Shown: piece after piece, positions 1 through 12,383 of the stretch
Position numbering within the stretch: position 1 is the first letter of the stretch
How the letters are laid out: every line of letters starts with the position of its first letter
From: Pseudoips prasinana
Taxonomy: Eukaryota > Arthropoda > Insecta > Lepidoptera > Nolidae
Assembly: GCA_951640165.1 (NCBI GenBank)
Contig: OX621234.1
Span: forward strand, 7,011,001 to 7,075,000
Direction: 5' to 3'
Length of the DNA stretch: 64,000 nucleotides
Notes under the pieces: model-generated
Told to the model about the DNA's origin: nothing
The model's database searches: none
The model's input: the letters and a program-made list of their open reading frames with translations, nothing else
Translations under genes and position numbers: made by a program

Positions 1-392
1 GAGAACGATTACAATTTAAATAAAAATAAAAAAGCAAGATAATATAAAAAATAAATATAATTATACAAAAACGAAATTACTAAAAGCAGATACATTTTCT
101 AGTTTTATGCGTGTTTTGTGTGTATGTAGCTTTAGAGTACAATATATATTATTTTTTTCGCTTAGTTACGCTATGTACAGTAAGTGTCAAAAGTAAGCAC
201 CCCACTTCCATTATTAGCGGATAATATCTGCCTTGACAGCGTCGCGAAGAGATATGAGATACTCTTAAGGGACTACTTCGATAATGCCCCCCCGCGGCCC
301 CGTGCAGATTTGAGAGGGCTGATAAAATTATTTAACGATCGCTTATTGTGAGATAGGTACCCTAGTAGAGACTTAAAATATTTTTTTTGTGT

Positions 393-745
393 TAGCACAC
401 TGGCATCGGATCCCAAACCAGAGAAAGCCTGTACTGTGGCAACCAGACAATATATAAATAAACATACTTATATATTTCACAATACATACATATCACTCTA
501 ATATTATAAAGGCGAAAGTTTGTGAGTGTGTATGTTTGACCGAATGGATTGTGATGAAACTTTGTAGCAATATAGCTTATATATACGAATAACATTTAAG
601 CTATAATTTATAAAGTTAAACGCGGGTAAAACCGCGCGGCACAGCTAGTTATAGATAAATTACACCCAGACAAAGAACAAATCATCGTGTTCATCATACA
701 GAGATTTATCCCAGGTGGGAATCAAACCCAACTAGGTCAGCAAAA
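393..745 (-). repeat. tRNA-derived SINE A, split by a Helitron
   Basis: CATCGGATCCCAAACCAG (left) and TTACACCCAGAC to CCCAGGTGGGAATCAAAC (right) are parts of SINE A. The box B-like region is in the right part. The Helitron occupies 493-648. Confidence 0.7.
493..648 (+). mobile_element. Non-autonomous Helitron, inserted in SINE A
   Basis: It starts TC (TCACTCTAATATTATAAAGG) after an A and ends GCACAGCTAG before a T, obeying the Helitron A^T rule. A short hairpin (GCGGGTAAAACCGC) precedes the end. Confidence 0.8.
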
Positions 746-823
746 TAGTGAATGTAATTTAAAGAGCTTAATTAGCTTATGTAACTGAACAACATGTAGA
801 ACATCAACCCATACAAGAAAAAA

Positions 824-1039
824 TAACCTGTTGGCCAATGCTTGCTATTCACGCTAGAGGTCTTGGGTTCGATTCCGACCTAGGACAGATATTTCTGTGT
901 ATGAACATGTCTGTTCGTCCTGAGTCTTGGTGTAAATATCTATATAAGTATGTATTTACGAAAAGAAAGTAGTATATGTAGTATATCAGTTATCTGGTTT
1001 AGGATCAGATGTGCGTGTGCAAATAATGTCCCAGGATAG
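824..1039 (+). repeat. SINE A
   Basis: The tRNA-like head with box B GGGTTCGATTCC is followed by GGACAGATATTTCTGTG and the 3' end ATAATGTCCCAGGAT. Confidence 0.8.
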
Positions 1040-1830
1040 CATTTAAACTGGGGAGCCAGAAACAATTGTTCGTATATCACAAAGTGATTTTGTTTAATTT
1101 GTTTAAATTCATGGTTCGATCGCGCACATTTAGTAACGAACACTATTTGTGTTACACTTTGTATATGTACTTTACTTACAACATAATTATTATAGTTAAT
1201 AATACTAGCAGAATATTTTATATTGACTCTGCAAATATTACATCAGAATATGTTTAATATTTTGTCTCTTGTCGCAAACTTATAAAACATTCACGCTAAC
1301 TTCACTTTTTTTCATACAATATTTTATACGCTATTCCCTATTGTTATATTGCACCCTTGAGGGTATAATTTTTACAAACTTTAAATGTCATATTAATTTA
1401 TATCGAATCTGTATGTTTGAAATTGTTTTAATATAAATTCATTATCCATAAAATATTAATCAAGTATGGTGAATGGAGGATCCAAAAACAATGCGGCGAT
1501 TCCCCTGAATTAATCAACAGGATATGTAATTTATTTGGGATTAATTATTGTCCTTTGAGCGAATAGTTTCAGACGTCCGGATAATTAAAACGCGGATTGA
1601 AACTATTCTCTCGATACAGTTTACTGTTTGTTATTAAGCTCAATTATACGAGAATTCCATGCGTTCCGAGTAATTTACCGAGTTTGTGCTAATGTATATC
1701 AATTTCGAACTCTGTCAGGTATTTCTGTTTATAAATATTTCAATAGAAAGGTTTTGTTTGACTATTGTTTTGATATGGTCAAATGGACAAGTTCGTTGTC
1801 TTTAAAGGTAAGGCCGCCTATTACATTTTA

Positions 1831-2080
1831 GGCATCCGTACCCAAAGGGCAAAACGGGGCCCTATTACTAAGACTTCGCTGTCTGTCCGTCTGTCACCAG
1901 GCTGTATATCATGAACCGTGATAGACAGTTGAAATTTCACAGATGATGTATTTCTGTTGCGCGCTGTAACAATAAATACTGAAAACATTAAGTAAATATT
2001 CCCATGAATTTTTTGCTCGGATTTATAGATAATGGTACGGAACCCTCCGTGCGCGAGTCCGACTCGCACTTGGCCGGTTT
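1831..2080 (-). mobile_element. GGCCAAGTGCGAGT repeat, short 250-bp copy
   Basis: The inverse orientation reads ATCCGTACCCAAAGGGCAAA at the left and CGACTCGCACTTGGCCGG at the right. The interior GTGAAATTTCAACTGTC-type sequence matches 29880-29960. Confidence 0.72.
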
Positions 2081-2254
2081 TATTTTATTGCGTACAGAAT
2101 TAGCGAACCGGTTTCCAATCCACAACATCAGACATGTCAACGCTGGACACAGTATACAGTAAAATACGAAAATAACGGGTTTTGAAACCATATTACAATG
2201 TATTGGACGTGTATATTATTATAAACAAAGTTAAGTTTATAAACTATTTAAAAA

Positions 2255-3262
2255 ACAAACATGCGATGGAAGTGAAAACTATTTTTTCATTTCTCATACT
2301 CGGAAAGTTGTGTTTATTTTATCCGATTAGCGAGTGGAAGATGAAGATGCTACTTTCCACCTTTGGGCGGTAAAGACTCATAGTAATTGCATCCCTCCCT
2401 ACGATGGGAATAAATTTGGTTAGGCAGTTGCTTGTAAAAAATCTAACATAATTAATCAAGATAAAGTGCACAACGCAACTAAAGAAGTTTTCTTCGATAA
2501 TTCAATAATGCTGCGGTCATGTGAGTGTATAAACGGCCAGTGTGAATTTAAAATAAAAGCCGGCCAAGTGCGAGTTGGACTCGCCCATGAAGGGTTCCGT
2601 AGCAGCAAGTATTTCAGTTGATTAAATGAAAGCAAATTGCTGTTTACGATTTATGACTTATTAAAAAAAATCTTCTTGCTAGATCTCGTTCAAAGCAATT
2701 TTCGTTGTTAGTTTGCATGGTAATGTACAATCATATATTTTATCATTCTCTTATTTTAGAAGTTACAGGGGGGGGACACTCATTTTACCACTTTGGAAGT
2801 GTCTCTCGCGCAAACTATTCAGTTCATAAAAAAATATATTAGGAACCTCAATATTATTATTGAAGACCTATCCATAGACAATCTACATGTATAGGTACGA
2901 TGAAAAAAAAAATTGAGTTTCAGTTCTATGTAGAGAGAGACGTGACGCGAGAGACAAAATTATTGTTCCGTTTCTATTTTTGTGTAAAAATCTTAATGCG
3001 GTTCACCAAATACATCTACTTACCAAGTTTCAACAGTACCGCTCTTATAGTTTCGGTTAAAAGTGGCTGTGACATACGGACGGACAGACAGACAGACAGA
3101 CATGACGAATCTATAAGGGTTCTGTATTTTGCCATTTGGCTACGGAACCCTAAAAAGACCTTCCGTCTTACGAATATTCGATTAGGTCACGTGTCCTGAC
3201 GCAAGTATAACATTTTTTACCCATCCCAAGAAAGTGCATAACGCCGCTAAAGAATTTGTTGT
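2255..3262 (+). repeat. Repeat family C, split by a GGCCAAGTGCGAGT element
   Basis: The left half, 2255-2556, has CGAGTGGAAGATG, CCACCTTTGGGCGG and GCGGTCATGTGAGTG. The right half, 3157-3262, has CCTTCCGTCTTACG and CACGTGTCCTGACGC. Comparison with 12190-12380 shows that the two halves are contiguous in the other copy. Confidence 0.72.
2557..3156 (+). mobile_element. GGCCAAGTGCGAGT repeat, about 600 bp, nested in family C
   Basis: It starts GCCGGCCAAGTGCGAG, followed by GAAGGGTTCCGTAGC. It ends with a GACA/GACG run, then GGGTTCTGTATTTTGCC and TGGCTACGGAACCCT. Both ends carry GGGTTCCGTA-type sequence in inverted order. Other copies are at 1831-2080, 6560-7109, 29466-30020 and the right edge. 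Confidence 0.75.
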
Positions 3263-3351
3263 ATTACTGATGTAGTCCTGGGTGTCATAAAGTTCGCCAA
3301 AGCCTATTGGCGAGGGGAAAATTTTGGCAATTTTTGTGTTAGTTCCCACGT

Positions 3352-3586
3352 ACACACGGCCATCTGATCCCAAACTAAGCAGAACTCGTACTATGGATAC
3401 CAGATCACTGATATACTACATATACAACTTTCTTTTGTAAATACATACTTATATAGATAATTACACACACAGACTCAAGACAAACAGACATGTTCATGCA
3501 CACAAATATCAGTCTTCGGAGGGAATCGAACCCATGACCGCCGGCGTAAAAAGCAAGCATTTGCCATCTACGGCAACAGGCCTGTC
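3352..3586 (-). repeat. SINE A
   Basis: Inverse copy: CACACGGCCATCTGATCCCA to GGGAATCGAACCCATGACC. The head lies at the right. Confidence 0.82.
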
Positions 3587-4140
3587 TGTATATCGCAGGT
3601 ATGTCGTGAAATAAACAAATTATGTTATTATTTCTCGATGAGAATATAATGAACTAGTAATCCTGGGAAATAGCGAGCGTTGATTAATTTTGTATTCCTC
3701 CTTCAGGTTAAATTGCATGCTGTTATTGCGAACACAACACAACACGCGATTATGTGCCCCACGCTATATTGTGTTTAAATTGATATAAAGCCGATGTTTG
3801 CTGGCTTTTATTTAAGCTCACAGCGCCACATGCATATACGAAAACATTTTATACAAGCATAGACTACACGTATACTCATATAAATGGTTCCTTATGTGTC
3901 CAGCTTTCATTTATGTCATGTTATAAGCTTTGTGGTTTAAGATATTGTCTGACACAATAACAAAGAGGTATCGGAGTGATATTGGTTTTATAAAAGACTA
4001 ACGTCCAGGGGTTGCATCTTATATCGAGTCGCCTTAATATGAGTTAGGTGTGTATATGGGGGGTTAAGGGGTCGTACTAAGTGATAAAACGCATTTTTTT
4101 TTGCCGGAGACGCGCCAATTTTTTTTTCGTTTTTTTTACT

Positions 4141-4970
4141 AAATTCTTATTCTTATTCTTTATGGCACACAGAAAACAATAAAAAGAAATACAATTTATG
4201 AAATAAAGACATGTACATAGGCGAGCTTAACTCAATAGTGAGTTTTCTTACAGCAAACCAAACACAAAGGACAATTTGTTTTACAGGGTAGAACAGTGTA
4301 CAACATTATCTATCTAAATTAATTTTACCTACCTATATGTATAAATACCTACATACTAAATTATATCAATACTACATAATAAATAATATACACATATATA
4401 TATATATATATACATACACTTACATACTATACAAAATATTACGATAGGAAATGTGTCTTTATTCTTCTTTTAAAAGAGTCTAGAGACGGACTAGCGCGAA
4501 TAGAGTGAGGAAGGGAGTTCCAAAGCCGCACTGCACGGACGGTGAAGGAACCATCATAGCGACTAGAGCTGTGAAGGATTACGGAGGAGAAGCGAAATAG
4601 AAGATCGACAGGGTTTTCCCCTGGGGACTAAGTACTCAAAGCGTTCATGAAGGTACGTAGGAGAATTAGGATTATGAAGGATAGAGTAAAGTAAAGAGAG
4701 AATGTGGGAATCTCGACGCCTACGAATAGGCAGCCACTTCAAGCGTGTCCGAAATTCGGACACATGGTCATACTTCCGGAGACCGTAGATGAAGCGGATG
4801 CACAAGTTCTGCAGGCGTTCAAGCTTATCCAGAAGTTCATTAGTAGCATCAAGAAAACAGACATCAGCATAGTCAAGAAGAGGAAGTAGAAGGGATTGAG
4901 CAAGCAGGACTTTGGTCTGAAAAGGTAAAAATTTCTGAGGACGCTTGAGAGACTGAAACGAGTAAATTAT
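4141..4970 (-). pseudogene. CR1/Jockey-group retrotransposon 3' fragment, decayed
   Basis: Minus-strand peptides FIYGLRKYDHVSEF and LKWLPIRRRRDSHILSLLY (4563-4805) match the C-terminal domain of the 889-codon ORF at 49.3 kb. The downstream SLRLWNSLP-like block is in another frame. The 3' end has an ATTCTT-repeat tail at 4141-4160. Short TA repeats lie in the 3' UTR (4389-4412). There is no reverse transcriptase core, so this is a dead fragment. Confidence 0.78.
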
Positions 4971-5240
4971 AAGAGTTCATACAAATTCATAAAAGCAATT
5001 TTGATACATTTCGTAGCGATTTCGATACCTACAGCGTTGTTAAACAACGTAAAAACATTGCTTTCGTGTTTAGAAGTTATTTTTTTTTATAACGCCTTAT
5101 ATAAATATCCGAAAAATACCCAAAACTGAATTGTTCATTGTCACTAGTAGGTACCATTAACAGTTCCATGATGGAACTACTGATTTCTTTTTTATTCTTA
5201 GTTCCATTTTAAAAGAATATGAATACGAGAGCGCGTATCA

Positions 5241-5504
5241 TTATATATTTGCAAAAATGTACTTTAATGAAATAATTTGGGTTAGATTAGAACTGTGACC
5301 ATTTAGCGTGCGAAGGCGAAGGAGCGTGTCGCGGCAGCGGTCGCCGAGCGCTAGAAAAGCATTTACCATGGATATCTCCATATCTATGGGGTTCCAGGGG
5401 GTGAGGATGGTACAGGAGTGTAGCCCCCTAAATCCTACTACACTAGCTTCGTGTTCGAGGAATACAGCAGGCTCCGGTTGTTTTTCCATTGCGTTGGATA
5501 ACAC
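5241..5504 (-). other. Unassigned open frame of 87 codons
   Basis: Higher GC than its surroundings, open on both strands. The minus frame reads MLSNAMEKQPEPAVFLEHEA and LRLRTLNGHSSN. No domain recognised; it could be a transposon gag fragment or chance. Confidence 0.25.
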
Positions 5505-5856
5505 TCACACACATATTTGTATTGAAGGTATTATTAATACAACAGTTTATACGAGCATTCAATTGACAATTAGGATCTGATAACTGCTGTCTGGTTGTGC
5601 ATTTGCACTGTAATTAGTTGCTATTATCGGCAAAGGCTCACTTCAGTTTTACGGGCCCACAAAACGTGGACAACTGCTCTCTGTTACGATTACAATTATT
5701 CGATAAACCATCATTTGCTCTAAACATCGTACACTGATGTTACAGACATATTTATTTTGTGCACATGTTTAGTTCTATATGGAAATTTGTACAGACGATT
5801 ATCTAACACACACATTCGATTTTTCTTTATATATATATATTATTTGGTATTATTTG

Positions 5857-6106
5857 ACGGGCCTGTTGGCGTGGTTGGCAAATGCTTGCTTTTCTCGCCG
5901 GAGGTTGTGGGTTCGATTCCTACCCAGGACAGATATTTGTGTGCGTGAACATGTCTGTTTGTCCTGAGTCTGGGTGTAATTATCTATATAAATATCTAAT
6001 TACATAAGAAAAGTAGTATATGTAGTATATCAGTTATCTGGTTTCCATTGTACAAGCTCTGCTTAGTTTGGGATCAGATGGCCGTGTGTAAATAAATCCC
6101 CAGTAT
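5857..6106 (+). repeat. SINE A, near-complete
   Basis: Head GACGGGCCTGTTGGCGTGG, box B GGGTTCGATTCC, then GGACAGATATTTGTGTG and GATCAGATGGCCGTGTG. It is the best full-length example together with 19836-20091. Confidence 0.85.
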
Positions 6107-6610
6107 ATTATATTTATAATTCATTTAATTCAGACACAGTCTATATTATTTGTTAGTGATACATCTTAATAACTAGTGTTAGTAATAACAATTTAAGTAT
6201 AATGTGGGTGGAGGGCACAAGTTTAAACCAAGCCCAGAACACGACCACCTGTAGAAAAATGCATTTTTAACTTTGTTTATAGGCATTTATAAATATTAGT
6301 AAACGTTAATACTTGGTAAGAGTAAAAAAAACTTGAGAGCTGTCAAGGGACATCCGGATGGAACGAAGTTATTTTTTATTAATTATAGAAGTTATAATCG
6401 TTGCGACACCACACTGTTCAATGCGAAATAGAAAGACGAAACGAAAATATCTGGCTTGCTTTCTATTAGAGAGAGAGATAGAGACAGACAGAGAAACATA
6501 CGCACGCCGCACGGCTTACAATAGCTTACTATAGCAAAAAGTTTCGTTACAACTTTTCATCTTAAGGTTCCGTAGCCAAATGGCAATAAACGGAACCCTT
6601 ATAGATTCTT

Positions 6611-6983
6611 ATCTCAAAAATGAGAAATCATAAATTTGATCGTCCGGCGGGTCTCGAACCTGCACCATCTACCAATCCGGGGTAGGCGCTCTGCGTTAAG
6701 CTACGAGCGATACACGGTAGATCAAATTTAGGATTCCCTTGCTAACACCCTTCCGGAGGATGTAGGTATTATCTATCGGTTTTGTTTTCTAGAAACATGG
6801 CCGACTGATATGTTCACAGTTGCATGTAAAAGATGATATCATATTGATAATACCTTCCAAATGATTAAATTTGAATTTTTATAGCATTATTCGCAATGCA
6901 AAGCGTTTATTTAATCTCAAAAATTCCCATTTTTGAGATTAAATAAACGCTTTGCATTGCGAATAATGCTATAAAAATTCAAT
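6611..6983. mobile_element. Empty (un-nested) copy of the 47.3-52.1 kb repeat unit
   Basis: It shares ATCTCAAAAATG at the start, the tRNA-like stretch, CTTCCGGAGGATGTAGG, the sequence around TAGAAACATGGCCGACTG, and the terminal hairpin with the nested copy. The hairpin (6869-6982) has arms of more than 50 bp. It sits inside a degraded copy of the GGCCAAGTGCGAGT repeat (6560-7109). Confidence 0.8.
6633..6731 (-). repeat. tRNA-like module framed by an 11-bp inverted repeat
   Basis: On the minus strand the sequence has a box-A-like TAGCTTAACGCAGAGC and a perfect box B GGTTCGAGACC. It is bracketed by TAAATTTGATC and GATCAAATTTA. A second copy is at 48750-48850. The fold is not a complete tRNA, so I treat it as a SINE-type or mobile module. 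Confidence 0.55.
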
Positions 6984-7494
6984 CGTAAATTTAAATGCAG
7001 TTTTTTCTTTAAACGTCATAAATCGTAAACTTCTATTTATATAAATAAAAAAATACTTGCTGCTACGGAACCCTTCATAGGCGAGTACGACTCGCACTTG
7101 GCCGGTTTTTCCGTCTAGCCCCCTTTCGCAACGAGCGATAAGCAACTTCGTTCCAAACGTTTTGCCGCGAAATACCTTTCGACTGTAGCTAATTCGCGTG
7201 CTGATTGTTTGGAGACCAGCGCCCACAGAGCGTTTATTTTTGTTTGTCATTGACTAAAATTAGTAGCTACATCCCAATTCCGAATTTGAATAGAAATGTT
7301 CGATGTGTGACAGCTATTAATAGAATGTTATTTCTGTTCGACATCTGTAATATCACTTTGATACCAACCCCTGAACTCGAGCTTTTGGAATGCAGTATTC
7401 AAAAGCAAATTAGTGAATTGAGCCGCTGCTATGTCGATATTTCCTTACGGTCTCCTTTAAGTTATTATAGACATTTAACGTTATATAATATAGT

Positions 7495-7870
7495 TTGAGA
7501 GACAGAATTCGAAATACTGATGTAAGAGAGCGTTGTGGTGTGAAAGAAGATGTAGTCACAAAGATTGAAAAAGGAATGCTGAGATGGTTTGGCCATTTAG
7601 AGAGGATGAATGAAAGAAGATTGACCAAAGAAGTATATGGCCTGTGTGAATGGAACAACCGGAAGGGGAAGACCTCGTCGAACATTCTCAGACCAAATCG
7701 GAGACGTTCTCAAGAAAGGGCAGGTCAGAAGTACCCTAAACCGGGTAGCATGTATGAAGAATATAATGACAGTAATCGAGGCAAAAGACGTGTGCAAAGA
7801 TCGTGACAAATGGAAATCCGTTGTCTCTGCCTACCCCTCTGGGAAACAGGCGTGAGTCTATGTATGTATG
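7495..7870 (+). pseudogene. Retrotransposon C-terminal fragment (non-LTR), frameshifted
   Basis: Frame one reads NTDVRERCGVKEDVVTKIEK and MLRWFGHLERMNERRLTKEVY. After a frameshift near 7640 a second frame continues GRGRPRRTFSDQIGDVLKKG to KWKSVVSAYPSGKQA and a stop at 7853-7855. RWFGHLERM...RLTK and GRPRRTF.DQI are typical of the tail of arthropod non-LTR reverse transcriptase ORFs. A TATG tail follows. A second fragment of the same tail lies at 44168-44560. Confidence 0.75.
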
Positions 7871-7924
7871 TAATATAGTTTAATTCTAATTCAAGCCTTT
7901 TGTTTTGTATATATATATATATAT

Positions 7925-8135
7925 AAGAGGGTGCCGAGCACCTGTTGGTAAGTGATCACCACTGCCCATGTACACTCACAATACCAGAGGTGTCGCGTTG
8001 CCGGCCCTTATAAGAGTCAGCAAACAAGTCTTGCTGACCCTTCCCCTTCACCCCGATGAGCTCTGGCGACCTTACTCACACGCAGAAACACAATATTAAG
8101 TATTGCATGTTATTATTAAGGAATGTCTTCTGTAA
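7925..8135 (-). repeat. Lepidopteran repeat K (GGCGGTGATCACTTACC family)
   Basis: The inverse strand has CATGGGCAGTGGTGATCAC, TCAGCAAGACTTGTTTGC and the head CTTTACAGAAGACATTCC. Confidence 0.7.
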
Positions 8136-8249
8136 AGCGAAAGTACACTGCACCTGGAAAACCAGGTGCGGTGTTGATGGGATCCGTGGTATATCTAACT
8201 TGGTTAAAGAACCAACTCAGGACTAGGTAGGTTGGGCACAGTAAATAAG

Positions 8250-8440
8250 CAACTCTTTTATGGGGCAATGTATAAGATTCTATAACAAACTTCCCAATGA
8301 TATTAGAGAATTGTCTACGAATAAGTTTAAAATAATTATTAAAGCCAAATTGTGTACAATTACAAAATGTCTGATTATTTAAGTGATAAAAGTGCTTGGG
8401 ATGGAGTTGTTCTGAGTCAACACACGTGATTGTAATTAAT
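8250..8440 (+). pseudogene. Retroelement C-terminal fragment (YNKLPNDIRELSTNKFK)
   Basis: Translation around 8280-8380 gives YNKLPNDIRELSTNKFKII and then CLII with stops, like the C-terminal end of lepidopteran Jockey-group reverse transcriptase ORFs. The following GGCAGTGTTTCTCAGTAGC to CCACATAAATG (8485-8560) recurs in degraded form at 9485-9545. It is non-functional. Confidence 0.55.
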
Positions 8441-9303
8441 CTTAAGTATATTTTATTTTAAAAAAGGATTCCTACTGAGTTTTCTGGCAGTGTTTCTCAG
8501 TAGCTGCCACGTCATGCACTGCACGGTAGGGTAAAAGAAATATGACGATTCCACATAAATGTAAAATTTTTACGGAAGCCTGACTGGAGAAGTAATTTCG
8601 CTTTACAGGAGACATCGGCCATCACTATAAAAATATGATGATGGCCGTTATACATGGGTTAAACTTAATAATGTTAACTCAGAAGATGATCGCTGCAACT
8701 ATCTTTAACATTAATGAGGAATGAAATAATTGGCAAGATCATTCGGGTATCAGAACAGCTCAAGTCTTCCAGAAGCTGACCTGGGTTTTGGAAAGCTGTG
8801 ATATGAATTTATTAACTTAAAATAATGACGTATTTTTGTATATATTTGACGATATATCTGCCTGTAACGTAACGTGGTCATTAAATCACGGAGTGTAGTC
8901 CCATGACCAATCAAATCCTTGAATATCATAATCTAGGATACCAATAAAATTATTGATTTTACACAAAATTAGTTCTATAAGTATATTGTACTGAAATAAT
9001 GTTTGTTATGCATAGAGTAAAGACTAAAAGTGGCGCCTGTAAAGTTCAAGTGCGAACAACGGGACGTAATTTGTTAAAGCAAGAATAATGCTAGTAGACG
9101 GAGCTGATAGAAAATCCAATAATAATTACTGTAATGTCCGATTCGTGAAAGGAAACTATCAAGCTTGGGTTGGATTCTCTCAACTATTCCCTTGTTCAAC
9201 GATCCATTCAGTTCAGGGAAATAGCGATCTAATGAAATCTATATTTATTTAGAATCTATTGATATTAAATTATTATCCAACAGATTTCTGTATTAAACCA
9301 CAG

Positions 9304-9356
9304 TTTACACACACGATCACACACACGCATACACCCACACACACACACACATACAT

Positions 9357-9394
<38 letters not shown>
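9304..9394. repeat. (CA)n microsatellite
   Basis: Mostly ACAC with a few CAT and CCAC interruptions. Confidence 0.95.
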
Positions 9395-9397
<3 letters not shown>

Positions 9398-9889
9398 AAC
9401 TGGTGTACGATTTTCGTATACGCGCCACGTTAGACAACGGGCCTTCGAGGCCGGAACCCCTCAAAACGATTCATGGAAGGATTTTTGTCAGTGTTTTTCA
9501 GTGGCAACGACGTCATTCGTCGACGCATTCCACATGACTGTACATTTTAACGGAATAGATTTTGGATTTGTTTAATAATGTAGGTATTAGGTATTTTTAT
9601 TTTATCGTATCATGTCAGAATTATTCAGCAGCAGCAGTCTGATATGACTGAACGACTAATGACGAAATATCGAGTGGAGGTGGACGAAATATTGGAGGGC
9701 ACGTTAAGGTGCCAGACCGGGGCACCTCAACGTGCCCTCCAAAGCACGGAGACGCTCAAAAATTGAACCACTTTAGTGGCCACCTATCTAATCTGAGAGT
9801 CCCTTATAAACTCAGGTCTTTGAATCCACGGCCGCCGAGGTTTAAAGGGTCTCGGGTGAAGACGACAAACCGCAAGTTGCGGCGTGAGT

Positions 9890-10015
9890 AGGTGAACCGA
9901 TGATCTTGTGAGGGTCGCTGAAAGCCGCTACATGCAGGTAGCTGAAGACCAGCCTTTACGAAGTTATTTTGGAGAGGCCTTGGACCTGCTGTGGACATCT
10001 TCAGGGTGATATGAC
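9890..10015 (+). repeat. RTE-like retroelement tail
   Basis: GATGATCTTGTGAGGGTCGC and GGAGAGGCCTTGGACCTGC. A related tail lies at 41935-42110. Confidence 0.5.
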
Positions 10016-10329
10016 GATGGATACATAAACTCGTTACAACTTGTAAAAGTCGATCAGTACGAAAACTATTAGTAATTTTACAATAGTTTCGAAGATTAAA
10101 TCAAACTAACCTTATTATTATTTATAACACTACATTACTGGGCAAATTTAATGAATTGAATGAAATTTATTGAGGACTTGGGTATTAACATACACTTGAA
10201 CTTGTGAAGTTAAGAATGCAGTACATAAACATAGTCGAATACAGTAGATTTTTTTTATGCCAAATCATGCGTTCTTTTTTATTACATATATCATTTAAAT
10301 CCGTATATAAATAATAATAATGTCCTCCT

Positions 10330-10686
10330 AGCCGAATTTCGGCCACGGCGGCCAGTCTCAACAGAGATTAGCCATCTGCGCGGGACATATTATAGTGCTC
10401 AAGTGTGTGCGCAAACACAGGAGCACTTTCTATTCCATCACTCTCATGATCCGATGGGACGCCTATGCGACACGACCGGAAAGAGGTCAGGTACAGGACC
10501 GGCGGCTTTACGTGCTCTCCGAGGCACGGGGGTATAATACCGCCAACTCCCAGACTTCGGGCTGATGTTGAGAATTTTTTCTTTTTACAGAAAAGTCCCA
10601 AAATCACTTTTTGGCCCGACCCGGGAGTTGAACCCAGGACCTCGTTCTCTGCGGGTGAACACGCTACCGCTAGACCAACGAGGCAG
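10330..10686 (-). repeat. tRNA-derived SINE B
   Basis: The inverse strand has head CCTCGTTGGTCTAGCGGTAG, box B GGTTCAACTCCC, then CCGTGCCTCGGAGAGC and CATCGGATCATGAGAGTG. It ends at CGAAATTCGGC. Confidence 0.8.
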
Positions 10687-11069
10687 TATATAAATAACAA
10701 GTTACTAAACTGATCGTCGTTGTGAATACTGGTTGAATACTTCTATTGCAATTTAAATTAATACCGCGTAAAACTTTTTCTTATTTTCTGTTGTGGAAAA
10801 TGACTGTCAGTGCTCGGGCGAGAGTAGTTAACTGCTTCTACAAGATTCTACAATTTTATTATATATATTGCGATTTTCGCGCATGAACGCTCGGCCGCAT
10901 TCCGTTGTGGCTGAGCTCTGCGAGATCAGAATGTTTATTTTCCACATGGGTGATGTTTGGGGGTGAAGATTTTGCCACCCGTATTATGGTAAGAAGCAGG
11001 GTGTTTATTGGTGTTAATCATACATTGTCATTCATATTATTTCTTTTCTTTATTAGGGTTCTGTGCGTC

Positions 11070-11190
11070 CAATTAAAAGAAAAACATGCGGGGCAGTCTT
11101 TGAGGACTGCAAATAGTGAAAGTCGTGTTTATTTGATCCAAGTAGCGAGTGGAAGATGCTACTTCCTACCTTTACCTATTCTATGCCGTC
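11070..11190 (+). repeat. Repeat family C, partial
   Basis: ACATGCGGGGCAGTCTTTG and AGCGAGTGGAAGATGCTAC match the 13.4-13.56 kb copy in the opposite orientation. Confidence 0.65.
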
Positions 11191-11403
11191 CCCATACAGC
11201 AAACACACACCTAAACACAAAAACTGCAAACTCAGATAAATAAATAGCTTCATTTAGTAACAATATCGGTCAGAGCTTGGTTCTAAGCGCGACGTACTGA
11301 AAGCCCGACCACCTGTAGCGGTTAATATAATTACGTTGATGGTGTGCTCACATGTCCGCAATGAGCACGGTCCTTTACAAATAAGGTTGGATATTGCAGT
11401 CAT

Positions 11404-11526
11404 ATATGAGGACACGTGAGACAAAATCTATGTTACTAGAAATAATAATGTATACAACTATATTACTACAAACATGTTCTGACTATTTACAAGCGCTTTT
11501 TTAAAGTCTACGTGAATAGAAACCTT
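11404..11526 (-). repeat. 3'-end repeat J (TTTTTATTCACGTAGAC family)
   Basis: Inverse copy, ending in a T-run. Probably the terminal 120 bp of a retroelement. Confidence 0.62.
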
Positions 11527-12383
11527 TTTTATTTTATTTATTTATTTAAATCTATGACATCGGAGTTAGGTGCAGTCGCCGTGACCGAAATCGGTCTGGA
11601 GAGATCATCATCACATAGGCGAAGGCATAATGTAGTGATGATAAATGTACAGTGCAATTTTATATCTATGTCACTCAATAAAGTGCGATCTCCCTTCGTG
11701 CTTGTATAGATTTACAAACGTTGGTAAGTGCACTATAACGGATCAAAGAATTTATTTTTTTACGTTGCGATGAAAATAGTTACAAAGCGTTACAAAGAGA
11801 GAGGACGGTAGTAACACTGCTCGTCAAGTTGGCAGGTGAAACGTTTGAGCAGTTTACACGCTTTATGCCCTTGCAGTGTATAGTGGTTCTGACCCAATTC
11901 CCGCAGGAAAAATACAAGTATGCTTTATATCCGTGAATCGTCTGTATGTTTGTTATGTCTATAAAAGACAAAATATGGAGTTGACTTGAAAAAAGGAATC
12001 AATTTTGCGTATTTGCTAATTGTTACAATGTTTGTTTGAATACTTATGTTAAGTAAATTACAAATTGGTTCCGAGACCACCCATGTTGCACAAAATATGA
12101 ACCCTGTCTCTTAAAATAGGGAAATACCTGTATCTTAGAGACAGTGTTCATCAATAAGAATATACCATAACATAAAAAGTGGAGAAAGATTAAGGACCGC
12201 AATCTTGACGTATTTTTGAAGTGGAAACTTCTTTAGCGGCGATGTGCACTTTTTTGTGATGGGTAACAAATGTTAACTCGCGTCAGGACACATGATCTGA
12301 TCGAATATTCGTAAGGCGGAGGGTCTTTTTTTAATTCACACTGGCCGTTTATACACTCACATGACCGCAGAATATTTTTCTTA

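Larger units (their letters stand above)
6560..7109 (-). mobile_element. GGCCAAGTGCGAGT repeat interrupted at 6611-6983
   Basis: The left end GGTTCCGTAGCCAAATGGC and right end CGACTCGCACTTGGCCGG belong to one copy. About 400 bp of interior present in the 2.56-kb copy are missing, and the tRNA-like hairpin unit sits in their place. Confidence 0.65.

Noticed and set aside
9259..9537. Thr/His-rich protein over the CA repeat
   Set aside because: A pure microsatellite artefact.
10620..10690. tRNA gene on the minus strand
   Set aside because: The box A and B-like sequence is the head of SINE B and occurs at 21058 too, followed by the same body; it lacks a sound acceptor stem.
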